Below the pieces are notes generated by a model. It did not search any database, had not been told where the DNA came from, and was given only the letters and a program-made list of their open reading frames with translations. The position numbers and the translations under genes were made by a program. Source: Candidatus Pedobacter colombiensis (lineage in GTDB: Bacteria > Bacteroidota > Bacteroidia > Sphingobacteriales > Sphingobacteriaceae). From it: 64,000 nucleotides of DNA. The DNA is taken from NCBI GenBank assembly GCA_029202485.1, contig CP119313.1:1984001-2048000 (forward strand), in the 5' to 3' direction. Below are positions 52,481 through 61,084 of this stretch, one piece after another. Numbering within the stretch: the first letter of the stretch is position 1; each line of letters starts with the position of its first letter.

Positions 52481-54640
52481 ATGGATATTAAAAAGTTCTT
52501 AAAACTTTTATTCAAATATAAATGGTTAGTCATTCTTGTTCCAGTTATAGCTGTTACTATTACATATTTTTTGGTAAGAAATTTACCTAATGAATATAAT
52601 GCTCAAGTAAAGCTATCAACGGGATTATTAGATCAATCCAAGCAGGTGATTACGGAACAAAATACCGACTTTTTTAAGATAAGTCAGCAGTTCAGTAATA
52701 TCATGGAAAAATTAAAGATGAAGAAGATGCTTAATATTCTTTCTTATAATTTGATTATTCATGATCTTTCCGACCCAGCAAAAAGTTTTAGAAAGTACAG
52801 TAAAAAAGTTGATTCATTGAATCATGCAGACAGATTAGAGGTTATCAAGTTATTTCAAGAGAAACTTGCGAGTAAGTCGCTTTTGACACTAGCCGACAAA
52901 AGTGGTAAATATAGATTGTTTGATATAGTTAATTCAATGGGGTATGGTGAATATGTTTTGGGTGAAAATATTGAGGTAAAACACGTAGATAATAGTGATT
53001 TTATTGATATCAGTTATACTTCGGAAAATCCATATTTGTCTGCTTTTTTAGTAAATACATTAGCCACTGAGTTTATCAAGAACTTTAGTTCAGAAGTTGG
53101 CTTCAACCAACATAACTCTATTGAAATGTTGAATGCCGATCTGAAGAAGAAGGAAGACACAATGAATGCAAAAAATGCTGCTTTAAAGGATTTTAAAATG
53201 CGTAATGGTGTGCTGAATATTGATAAACAATCAGAATTGGTATATCAACAGATTACCCAGGCGGAAGATAGAAAGGCTCAGGTTATTAGAGATATCCAAT
53301 CAACACGGAATACAATTGGTGCGATAAATAATAAATTGAGTAGTAGAGATCCTGATATGGGCGGGAATGTTGTTCGTGACAATGGTGAGATTGTTAAAAT
53401 CAATAGCCAGATTGAATTGGCTAATAGAAGGTATGTAGATGGTGGATTTAAACTTTCTGATAAGAAAAAAGTGGATTCGTTGGTAGCCGTCAAAGACGCT
53501 TTAACGACATCAAATTCAGATAGGTATATTGTTGATCCTCAAGTGTCAAGACAAAATTTGCTGCAACAAAAGTATACATTGGAAACAACTTTAGCGCAAT
53601 TGACTGGTAGTGTAAACTCAATAGATAAAGAGTTGGCAGAAGCTAAAAGTAAGTATTATGCTATGGTTCCTTTTGATGCAGGTATACAGAATTATATGCG
53701 TGATGCTGATTTGGCCACGAAAGAATATACTGAAGCTTTAACGCGATATAATCAAAACAAAACTGATCAAAATATTGGCTTAAAGCTAAACATCGAAGAG
53801 TATGGTTTGCCGGGTTTCCCATTACCTTCAAAAAAGATATTATATTTAATTATTTCGGCTTTTGGAAGCTTGTTACTTTGTTTGATGGTTATTGCGGGCA
53901 TGTCTTTACTAGATCAATCTATAAATTCAGCCTCACAGCTTGCAGCAATGACTAAATTAAATGTGGTTGGTAATTTAAGTTTTATTGCTAGTTCTGATAG
54001 AAGTATTAGGAATATATGGAAAGATAAAGGGAATCCTGATTATGCCGCATATAAAAATCTATTAAGATCTCTCCGTTTTGAAATCAGTAATAAAATGAAT
54101 GAGGATGCCAGTAAAATTTTAGGCATAACCAGTTTGTCTGATGGAGAAGGAAAAACAATGGTAGCATATAATTTGGCATATTCCTTTGCCATGATAGGAA
54201 AGAAGGTTTTATTGATTGGAGAAGAACCAATAACAGGCGATAAATCTAACTCAAAAGCATTAACAATGAGTCAAAATTTTGAATCATTTCTTGTTAAGAG
54301 GGAAGTAGTAGCAGAAGATCTAATCACAATTTTGAATAAAAATAATGAAAGTGCCTCTTTATTGGAGATTCAGAATGAAAAAAGTCTGTACACTGGATTT
54401 AAAGTTTTGAAGGATGAGTTTGATTTGGTTATTATAGATGTTAATAGCTTACGGGATATTAATATAGCCAAAGAGTGGTTGTCCTTTACTGAAAAAAATA
54501 TAGCGGTCTTTGAATCAGGTAAATCATTAACAGATAGTAAAATGGATTTTATAAATATTCTTAGAAAACAACCTGGATTTATAGGATGGGTATTAAATAA
54601 AATTAAGCTTAGTGAATATAAGAATGGAGATATTGTTTAG
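52481..54640 (+). CDS. Wzc-like polysaccharide co-polymerase with degenerate kinase domain
   Basis: This 719-residue inner membrane protein has a Wzz-type N-terminal domain with a membrane helix (WLVILVPVIAVTITYFLV, about 14-31). A long coiled-coil periplasmic region follows (about 200-440), then a second helix (about 457-480). The cytoplasmic C-terminal domain (about 545-715) is BY-kinase-like. The Walker A region is SLSDGEGKTMVAYNLA and the Walker B FDLVIIDVN. The Walker A' aspartates are replaced (VLLIGEEP instead of a DAD-type motif), and there is no C-terminal tyrosine cluster, so kinase activity is doubtful. It probably controls chain length and export. Confidence 0.87.
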   Translation: MDIKKFLKLLFKYKWLVILVPVIAVTITYFLVRNLPNEYNAQVKLSTGLLDQSKQVITEQNTDFFKISQQFSNIMEKLKMKKMLNILSYNLIIHDLSDPAKSFRKYSKKVDSLNHADRLEVIKLFQEKLASKSLLTLADKSGKYRLFDIVNSMGYGEYVLGENIEVKHVDNSDFIDISYTSENPYLSAFLVNTLATEFIKNFSSEVGFNQHNSIEMLNADLKKKEDTMNAKNAALKDFKMRNGVLNIDKQSELVYQQITQAEDRKAQVIRDIQSTRNTIGAINNKLSSRDPDMGGNVVRDNGEIVKINSQIELANRRYVDGGFKLSDKKKVDSLVAVKDALTTSNSDRYIVDPQVSRQNLLQQKYTLETTLAQLTGSVNSIDKELAEAKSKYYAMVPFDAGIQNYMRDADLATKEYTEALTRYNQNKTDQNIGLKLNIEEYGLPGFPLPSKKILYLIISAFGSLLLCLMVIAGMSLLDQSINSASQLAAMTKLNVVGNLSFIASSDRSIRNIWKDKGNPDYAAYKNLLRSLRFEISNKMNEDASKILGITSLSDGEGKTMVAYNLAYSFAMIGKKVLLIGEEPITGDKSNSKALTMSQNFESFLVKREVVAEDLITILNKNNESASLLEIQNEKSLYTGFKVLKDEFDLVIIDVNSLRDINIAKEWLSFTEKNIAVFESGKSLTDSKMDFINILRKQPGFIGWVLNKIKLSEYKNGDIV

Positions 54641-54649
54641 TGAGTATTT

Positions 54650-55930
54650 ATGAACTCTAGATCGATATTATTTTTGATACTTTTTTTTGGCTTTATTGTA
54701 AGGATAATTACCAGACAATTTGGCTTAGATTTACCTGTAGATATCATAATTTTGGTGCTGCCGGTTTTAGGGCTAATTCTTGCTGCTTTTAAACCTACAA
54801 TGCAAGATTGGGAAGGGCTTAGAAGTGACTTGTTTTATATAGTTCTAGCTTGGCTGATTATTTGTATTTTAGAAGTAGTTAACCCTGCAGGAGCAAGTAT
54901 AGATGGTTGGTTGAGAGAAATAGTGCCGGTGGCTTTGATCCCATTTTTAGTAGTTACACTTTCTCTCCTGGTTTTAAAAAATAATAAAGATCTTGACAAG
55001 TTTCTTTTCATTACAGTGGGTTTATCTACTCTCGCGGGACTATATGGAATAAAACAATTGTATTTTGGACTTTCAGCTGGTGATCAAAGGTTTTTGGATA
55101 ATGGTGGAGCTGTTACCCATATGCTTTGGGGTCGTTTACGAGTGTTTTCATTTTATTCTGAAGCTGCCCAATTTGGTGCTTCTCAGGCTCATTTTGGATT
55201 ATTAGCATTAATTCTAGCTTTAGGTCCATTCAGTAAAAAAGTGAAAATATTCTTATGGATAGCATCAGGATTAATGTTTTATGGTATGCTCATATCTGGA
55301 ACTAGGGGAGCATTCTTTGCGCTTATTATGGGAGCTTTTTTTGCAATATTATTGAGTAAAAAATTTAAAGTTCTGATTATTGGAGGTATTTTAGCAATAT
55401 GCTTTATCTGTTTTCTTAAATTTACTTATATAGGAAATGGTAATTATAATATTTATAGATTTAGATCGGCCTTAAACCCTAATGATCCGTCTCTTAATGT
55501 CAGAATTAATTCCCAAAGAATTTTAAGTGAGTATATGAGCTCACGACCTCTTGGTGGAGGCTTAGGGGTACTTGGTTATTATGGCATGAAATATAATTCT
55601 GATAAATTTCTTTCAACTGTACAACCAGATAGTTATTGGGTGAAGATTTGGGCTATGATGGGAATTGTTGGTTTTGTAATTTGGTTTGGGATGATGATGT
55701 ATATACTTGGTAAATGTTGTGGTATAGTTTGGGAAATTGAAGATGAGGCACTAAGAGTTAAAGCAATTGCCATAACTTCGGGAATTGCAGGGATTTTATT
55801 CTGTAGCTATGGAAATGAAGTTATAAATACTATACCATCTTCAATTGTTATCTATATGTCTTGGGTTCTGATATACAAGATGCCAAAGCTAGATCGTCAA
55901 ATTAAAGATAATAAATTAATCACTGCTTAA
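54650..55930 (+). CDS. Wzy-like O-antigen ligase / polysaccharide polymerase family protein
   Basis: This 426-residue membrane protein has about ten to twelve helices and a large loop between later helices (about 250-330). The arrangement (SGTRGAFFALIMGAFF, RPLGGGLGVLGYYG, VQPDSYWVKIWAMMGIVG) matches the Wzy_C / O-antigen ligase family. It would polymerise repeat units on undecaprenyl diphosphate or ligate them. It follows the Wzc-like gene by 9 bp and its stop is 1 bp before the start of a tiny membrane protein gene. Confidence 0.85.
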   Translation: MNSRSILFLILFFGFIVRIITRQFGLDLPVDIIILVLPVLGLILAAFKPTMQDWEGLRSDLFYIVLAWLIICILEVVNPAGASIDGWLREIVPVALIPFLVVTLSLLVLKNNKDLDKFLFITVGLSTLAGLYGIKQLYFGLSAGDQRFLDNGGAVTHMLWGRLRVFSFYSEAAQFGASQAHFGLLALILALGPFSKKVKIFLWIASGLMFYGMLISGTRGAFFALIMGAFFAILLSKKFKVLIIGGILAICFICFLKFTYIGNGNYNIYRFRSALNPNDPSLNVRINSQRILSEYMSSRPLGGGLGVLGYYGMKYNSDKFLSTVQPDSYWVKIWAMMGIVGFVIWFGMMMYILGKCCGIVWEIEDEALRVKAIAITSGIAGILFCSYGNEVINTIPSSIVIYMSWVLIYKMPKLDRQIKDNKLITA

Positions 55931-55931
55931 G

Positions 55932-56036
55932 ATGCCTTACGAAATATTTGGAATCCCTGCTTTACTGTGTTTTATTTTAGGTTTTATGAATGGATTAAAG
56001 GCTATGAAAAAGAGCGACGAAACTAGAATTAACTAA
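55932..56036 (+). CDS. 34-residue single-helix membrane microprotein
   Basis: A complete small frame begins 1 bp after the polymerase stop codon (TAA-G-ATG). It encodes 34 residues: a short N-terminus MPYE, a hydrophobic helix (IFGIPALLCFILGFMNGL) and a basic, polar end (KAMKKSDETRIN). The very tight spacing suggests translational coupling. It may be a small partner of the polymerase or of the Wzc-like protein. I know of no named family; it is too short to be certain. Confidence 0.55.
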   Translation: MPYEIFGIPALLCFILGFMNGLKAMKKSDETRIN

Positions 56037-56084
56037 TATAAATTCGATCTAAATATTAAAAATTAATTAGTGTAATTCAATAGA

Positions 56085-56699
56085 ATGTCGATCATTTCAA
56101 AAATAAAGTCCAATCCTAGATTAAAAAAAATAGCTCTAGCGTTTTTAATCCCTTCAAATGAGCATAAGCCAAGGTTATGGGTTAGAGTCTTTTTGAATCC
56201 ATTTAAACATAAGCGGGGAAAGGGGTGCATAATTAGAAGAAGAGCTAGATTGGATGTTTTTCCGTTTAATGAATTTGTTTTAGGGGAGCGTTCGGTAATT
56301 GAAGATTTTTCAATAGTTAATAATGGGGTAGGGAACGTTCTAATTGGCAGCAGAACTATAATTGGGATATCAAACGTAATTATTGGACCCGTTCAGATCG
56401 GCAATGATGTAATGTTGGCCCAAAATATTGTGATTTCAGGCTTAAATCATGGTTATGAAGATGTTACTATTTCTCCATCTAAACAAAAGATCAATTGTAA
56501 ACAAATAACAATTGCTGATGACGTATGGATAGGAGCAAATAGTGTCATTACAGCTGGTGTTACACTTGGTAAACATTGTATAATTGGTGCAGGAAGTGTG
56601 GTAACTAAAAATATCCCGGAATTTTCGATTGCAGTAGGAAATCCTGCTAAGGTGATAAAGCAATACAACGCTATTTCTCAAAAATGGGACAAGATATAA
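56085..56699 (+). CDS. Hexapeptide-repeat acyltransferase (likely sugar O-acetyltransferase)
   Basis: This 204-residue left-handed beta-helix acyltransferase has isoleucine/valine-rich hexads (ILIGSRTIIGISNVIIGPVQIGNDVMLA) and the proposed catalytic His in ISGLNHGYEDV. The end is typical, GVTLGKHCIIGAGSVVTKNIPEFSIAVGNPAKVI. It would add acetyl to a sugar or glycan in the EPS pathway. No membrane anchor is visible except a hydrophobic Leu/Ile patch near residues 10-22. It is the first enzyme after the polymerase and microprotein. Confidence 0.87.
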   Translation: MSIISKIKSNPRLKKIALAFLIPSNEHKPRLWVRVFLNPFKHKRGKGCIIRRRARLDVFPFNEFVLGERSVIEDFSIVNNGVGNVLIGSRTIIGISNVIIGPVQIGNDVMLAQNIVISGLNHGYEDVTISPSKQKINCKQITIADDVWIGANSVITAGVTLGKHCIIGAGSVVTKNIPEFSIAVGNPAKVIKQYNAISQKWDKI

Positions 56700-56709
56700 T
56701 TTTAAATAT

Positions 56710-57495
56710 ATGACAATTAAAGCTAATCATTTTGAGAATGTCACTTTATTGGTAACACATTATAACAGAAGTAAATCGCTGGAACGGTTGCTGAAAAATT
56801 TTGATAAGGTTAATTGTTCCTTTTATGAAATTGTGGTGTCCGATGATGGAAGTAAAGCTGAACATTTAGCATTTATTGAAAGTTTAAAGACGCGTTTTAA
56901 ATTTACATTAATTACTACACAGAAAAATTGTGGGTTAGGAAATAACATTAATAAGGGTCAGAGCATAGTGAAGTCTCCATATACTTTGTACGTTCAGGAA
57001 GATTTCATACCATTACCTGGTTGTGAAATTCCTTTAAGAGATGCAGTTAACATACTGGAAGAAGATAAATATTATGATACAGTGAGATTCTATTCTTATT
57101 TGGAATATCCCAATAAAAAAGCATATAAGAATGGTTTTTCAGAAATGATTTTTAATCAGTTGTCAGGTAATTTAGATAAATTTCCATTATATAGTGATCA
57201 TCCACATTTAAGGCGCAGTAATTTTTTTCAAAAATTCGGTCGGTACTCAGAGATGAAAAATCCAGAGAAAACGGAGTTTGATATGATGGTATCTTTTTTA
57301 CAGAAGAAAGGTAAAGGGTTATTATTTGATGAGTTTAAATCTGTTTTTGAGCAGATTAATACTTCTTCAGAGCCTAGTACAATGATCCATGAAAGAACCT
57401 CATGGAGAAAAAGAGATAATTTATATATCAATTTTATTAGATATATATACAGATATATACTTTTTAATTACAGTCTCTATTTTAAAAGATACTAA
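56710..57495 (+). CDS. Glycosyltransferase family 2
   Basis: This 261-residue GT-A type enzyme has the family pattern NVTLLVTHYNRSKSLERLLKNF at the start and IVVSDDGSK for the nucleotide-sugar Asp. GLGNNINKG follows, and the DxD-like site is VQEDFIP. It lacks a membrane anchor, though the C-terminus (YRYILFNYSLYFKRY) is aromatic and basic. It adds one sugar to the lipid-linked repeat unit; donor and linkage cannot be told. It is 10 bp after the acyltransferase gene. Confidence 0.85.
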   Translation: MTIKANHFENVTLLVTHYNRSKSLERLLKNFDKVNCSFYEIVVSDDGSKAEHLAFIESLKTRFKFTLITTQKNCGLGNNINKGQSIVKSPYTLYVQEDFIPLPGCEIPLRDAVNILEEDKYYDTVRFYSYLEYPNKKAYKNGFSEMIFNQLSGNLDKFPLYSDHPHLRRSNFFQKFGRYSEMKNPEKTEFDMMVSFLQKKGKGLLFDEFKSVFEQINTSSEPSTMIHERTSWRKRDNLYINFIRYIYRYILFNYSLYFKRY

Positions 57496-57524
57496 TCTTG
57501 AATATGATGTCTAGAATTTTATAA

Positions 57525-58721
57525 ATGGATTTTGAAAATGATATAATAATTATTAGCCAACAGCCATGGGATACTGAAATTGGTAGTAATTGTAAGGATA
57601 TTGCCCTCGAGTTAAGTAAAACCAATAGAGTATTGTATATAAATTCTCCATTAGATAGAATTACACTTGTCAGAGATCGAAATGATCAAAAAATTAAAAG
57701 GAGAATCGATGTAATTAATGGAAGGGAGAATGGTTTGATTCAGATTAAAGATAATTTATGGAATTATTACCCTGATTGTATAGTCGAATCTATTAATTGG
57801 TTAAATAGTCATTTTTTGTTTAATCTGATAAACCGATTTAATAATTTAAAATTTTCTTCATCGATAAAAAAGGCACTTAAGCAACTCAATTTTAAAAATT
57901 TCATTTTATTTAATGATAATGAGATGTTTAAAGGATTTTATCTGAAGGAATTTTTGAAGCCTGAGCTAAGTATTTATTATTCCAGAGATTATATGATAGG
58001 TGTTGACTACTGGAAAAAACATGGCGTAAAACTAGAGGCACGTTTAATTGCGAAAAGTGATTTATGTTTTAGCAATTCAGAATATCTTGCTGAGTATTGC
58101 AGGAAATTTAATCAAAATTCATTTAATGTCGGGCAGGGCTGTGATGTTGAAGATTTTGTTAATATTAGAACTAAGGTTCCTGAGGATTTAAAAAATCTTG
58201 AAAGAAAGACAATAGGGTATGTAGGTTCGCTCAATAGTGAACGATTGGACATTCAGGTTATCGAGCGTATTTCAGATAGTTTTCCTGAATGTTATATAGT
58301 GCTGGTTGGTCCGGAAGATGATCAATTTAAATCCAGTAAATTACATCAATCAGAAAATGTTATTTTTATTGGTCTAAAACCGGTTAATGACCTGCCAGCT
58401 TATATTAATTCATTTGACGTGTGTATTAACCCTCAATTAATAAACCAAATTACAATTGGTAATTACCCAAGGAAAATAGACGAGTATTTAGCTATGGGAA
58501 AGGCTGTTGTTGCAACCAAGACGACAACAATGGATTTTTTTGCTGACTTTGTATACCTAGCCGAAACGTCACTTGATTATATTTCGTTAATTAAAGTTGC
58601 CTTAGAAGAAGATGATGAAATTTTGAAAGACAAAAGGAAAGCGTTTGCCCTAACTCATACCTGGCCTGAAAGTGTGAAAGTAATGTCTATGGAAATCAAG
58701 AAAATGCTTAAAGTTTTGTAA
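57525..58721 (+). CDS. GT-B glycosyltransferase (family 4-like)
   Basis: This 398-residue GT-B enzyme has an N-terminal Rossmann-like domain (DIIIISQQPWDTEIGSNCKD). The C-terminal domain has TIGYVGSLNSERLD, VLVGPED and the donor-binding PRKIDEYLAMGKAVVATKT, whose Glu is the usual GT4 motif. The divergent N-terminal half suggests its own acceptor. The gene is AT-rich, as are its neighbours. It is 29 bp after the previous glycosyltransferase gene. Confidence 0.85.
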   Translation: MDFENDIIIISQQPWDTEIGSNCKDIALELSKTNRVLYINSPLDRITLVRDRNDQKIKRRIDVINGRENGLIQIKDNLWNYYPDCIVESINWLNSHFLFNLINRFNNLKFSSSIKKALKQLNFKNFILFNDNEMFKGFYLKEFLKPELSIYYSRDYMIGVDYWKKHGVKLEARLIAKSDLCFSNSEYLAEYCRKFNQNSFNVGQGCDVEDFVNIRTKVPEDLKNLERKTIGYVGSLNSERLDIQVIERISDSFPECYIVLVGPEDDQFKSSKLHQSENVIFIGLKPVNDLPAYINSFDVCINPQLINQITIGNYPRKIDEYLAMGKAVVATKTTTMDFFADFVYLAETSLDYISLIKVALEEDDEILKDKRKAFALTHTWPESVKVMSMEIKKMLKVL

Positions 58722-58729
58722 ATTATACG

Positions 58730-59932
58730 ATGATTATTTATGTCTCTATAAATTGGTTCCTTTTTTTATTTATCATTTTGCAATGTGCAATCTGCTTTTA
58801 TCTGGTATATCCTTTTATTTTATATTTCATTTGCTTATTTAAAGGTCTTAAGAAAGATACTGGTATTTCTTCTGGATATCAGGCTGATTATGCAGTAATT
58901 GTTACAGCATATGAACAAACCGATCTGATTCAATCTGTAGTCAATTCTTTACTTGGTGTTAATTATACCAATTACTTAATTTATGTTGTAGCTGATAATT
59001 GTGATGTATCTGCACTATTGTTCTCTGATCCACGGGTAATCCTGTTAAGACCCGAAACTACACTAGCGAGTAATGTTAAGTCTCATTTTTATGCAATAGA
59101 CAATTTTAAAAGAGCGCATGAAAGACTTACAATTATTGATAGCGATAATTTAGTGTGTGTAGAATATCTAAACGAACTAAATAAATTATTCGATCAAGGA
59201 TTTTATGCTGTTCAAGGGGTACGAAAAGCTAAAAATTTAAATACTCAGTATGCTTGTCTTGACGAAGCCGGCGATATTTATTATAGGTTTATTGATAGAA
59301 AACTATTATTTGAGGCTGGATCCTCTGCATCTTTAGCTGGTTCTGGAATGGCTTTTACTACTGCTATTTATAAAGCATGTTTAGCAGATTTGCAAATTAG
59401 TGGCGCCGGTTTTGATAAAATTTTACAGTATGAGCTCCTCAAGAGAAGATTGACTATTGCTCTTGCTGAAAAGGCAATAGTTTATGATGAAAAAACGGCA
59501 AAATCAGACCAGCTAGTTAAACAAAGGGCCAGATGGATCAATACATGGTTTAAATTTTTTGTTCTTGGTCTTAAAATGAATTTAACATCTTTAGGCAAGA
59601 GAAACTTAAATCAGTTTCTTTTTAGTTTGATGCTTTTGCGTCCCCCCTTGTTTTTGCTTCTAATGTTATGTGGTATATTTTGTCTTTTAGATATTTTTAT
59701 TTTTCCAGAACTGCTTATTGGATGGATCGCAGGTAGCGGACTTTTTGTTTTTATTTTTTTTAATGCTTTGAATTATTTTCAGGCTGATGAAAGGATTTAT
59801 AAATCATTAAAAAATGCACCCAAATTTATATATTATCAGTTATTAGCTTTACTAAAAGCTAATAAAGCCAATATGCTATCAGTAGCTACAAAACATGAAT
59901 ACCAATCTAAAATTGAAGATATAAAACCTTAG
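58730..59932 (+). CDS. Membrane-bound glycosyltransferase family 2
   Basis: This 400-residue enzyme has an N-terminal helix (WFLFLFIILQCAICFYLVYPF) and two or three C-terminal helices (LMLLRPPLFLLLMLCGIFCLL). The GT2 core has YAVIVTAYEQTDLI, DSDN as the DxD, the GSGMAF acceptor region, GFDKILQYELL and the QRARW (QxxRW-type) motif of processive-like GT2 enzymes. It may add a sugar or make a homopolymer; the QxxRW motif is compatible with the latter. Spacing to its neighbours is short (8 and 18 bp). Confidence 0.87.
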   Translation: MIIYVSINWFLFLFIILQCAICFYLVYPFILYFICLFKGLKKDTGISSGYQADYAVIVTAYEQTDLIQSVVNSLLGVNYTNYLIYVVADNCDVSALLFSDPRVILLRPETTLASNVKSHFYAIDNFKRAHERLTIIDSDNLVCVEYLNELNKLFDQGFYAVQGVRKAKNLNTQYACLDEAGDIYYRFIDRKLLFEAGSSASLAGSGMAFTTAIYKACLADLQISGAGFDKILQYELLKRRLTIALAEKAIVYDEKTAKSDQLVKQRARWINTWFKFFVLGLKMNLTSLGKRNLNQFLFSLMLLRPPLFLLLMLCGIFCLLDIFIFPELLIGWIAGSGLFVFIFFNALNYFQADERIYKSLKNAPKFIYYQLLALLKANKANMLSVATKHEYQSKIEDIKP

Positions 59933-59950
59933 TAGAACACCTCACTAGAA

Positions 59951-61084
59951 ATGGATAAAAATAAAAAAATCAAAATATTGCAAACTATCCGGCAAGGTAA
60001 AATCGGCGGAGGTGAATCCCATGTTATAGATCTTGTTCAGGAACTAAATAAAGATGGTTACGAAAGCATAGTATTATCATTTACACATGGTCCTATGGTA
60101 GATAAGATGAAATCAATAGGGATAAAAACATATGTTATAGAAACTGAACGACCTTTTGATTTTACAAAATGGTGTAAGGTAAAAGAAATTTTAGAAGCAG
60201 AAAATATCGATATTGTTCATGCACATGGTACCAGGGCAAATTCTAATACCTATAACAGTGCTAAGCAATTAGGTATCCCTGTAGTTTATACAGTTCATGG
60301 GTGGTCATTTCATCCGGATCAGGGATTTTTTTTAAGAAATCTAAGGATACTAGGAGAAAAATATCTTGTAAATAGAGCAAACTTAACTATATGCGTATCG
60401 GATAATAACCTGAATGATGCTCGTAAGGAGTTCACAATGAATAGGACAAAAGTTATTAAATATGGTATAAATCTTGAAAAATTTAATCCGGAAAATGCCT
60501 TCGAGGATATAAGGAAGGAATTAGGTGTAGATGAGGGGACCGTTTTGGTAGGTTACGTAGTAAGAATGACCAAGCAGAAGGATCCGTTAACTTTAATAAA
60601 GGCAATTGCATTAATACCAGATAATTTAGATGTCAAGTTTTTATTTGTTGGTGATGGGGAGTTGAAAATAGATGCAATAAAATTGGCAAAGCAATTGAAT
60701 GTTTATTCCAGGATAATATTTATGGACTTTCGTCAAGATGTACCTAATATTTTAAATGCAGTAGATATCTATTGTTTACCTTCCCTTTGGGAAGGGCTGC
60801 CAATTGGTATGTTAGAAGCAATGGCAATGAATAAAGCGGTAGTTGTTACTGCGATTGATGGTGCAAAAGAAGTCATAAGAAGTATGGAGAATGGAATACT
60901 TGTTCCTGTTCAGAATCCTGAAGAGTTAGCAGAGGCATTGATCTTATTGGTAAAGGATGCAGGCTTTAGGATGAAGATCGGTGAAAATGCTGGTAAAACC
61001 ATATTGGATGACTTCAATGTATCAAAAATGACAAAACAAATAGAACAAGTTTATAATTCTATAATTAGTAATAATGCTTTTTAA
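59951..61084 (+). CDS. Glycosyltransferase family 4
   Basis: This 377-residue GT-B enzyme opens with KIKILQTIRQGKIGGGESHVIDL and shows DIVHAHGTRANS and TVHGWSFHP in the acceptor domain. The donor site is clear: VGYVVRMTKQKDPLTLIKA, FVGDGELK and SLWEGLPIGMLEAMAM with the conserved Glu pair. It would transfer a nucleotide-sugar to the growing repeat unit in the cytoplasm. Its 3' end overlaps the MBOAT gene by 11 bp, so the two are co-translated or coupled. Confidence 0.9.
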   Translation: MDKNKKIKILQTIRQGKIGGGESHVIDLVQELNKDGYESIVLSFTHGPMVDKMKSIGIKTYVIETERPFDFTKWCKVKEILEAENIDIVHAHGTRANSNTYNSAKQLGIPVVYTVHGWSFHPDQGFFLRNLRILGEKYLVNRANLTICVSDNNLNDARKEFTMNRTKVIKYGINLEKFNPENAFEDIRKELGVDEGTVLVGYVVRMTKQKDPLTLIKAIALIPDNLDVKFLFVGDGELKIDAIKLAKQLNVYSRIIFMDFRQDVPNILNAVDIYCLPSLWEGLPIGMLEAMAMNKAVVVTAIDGAKEVIRSMENGILVPVQNPEELAEALILLVKDAGFRMKIGENAGKTILDDFNVSKMTKQIEQVYNSIISNNAF

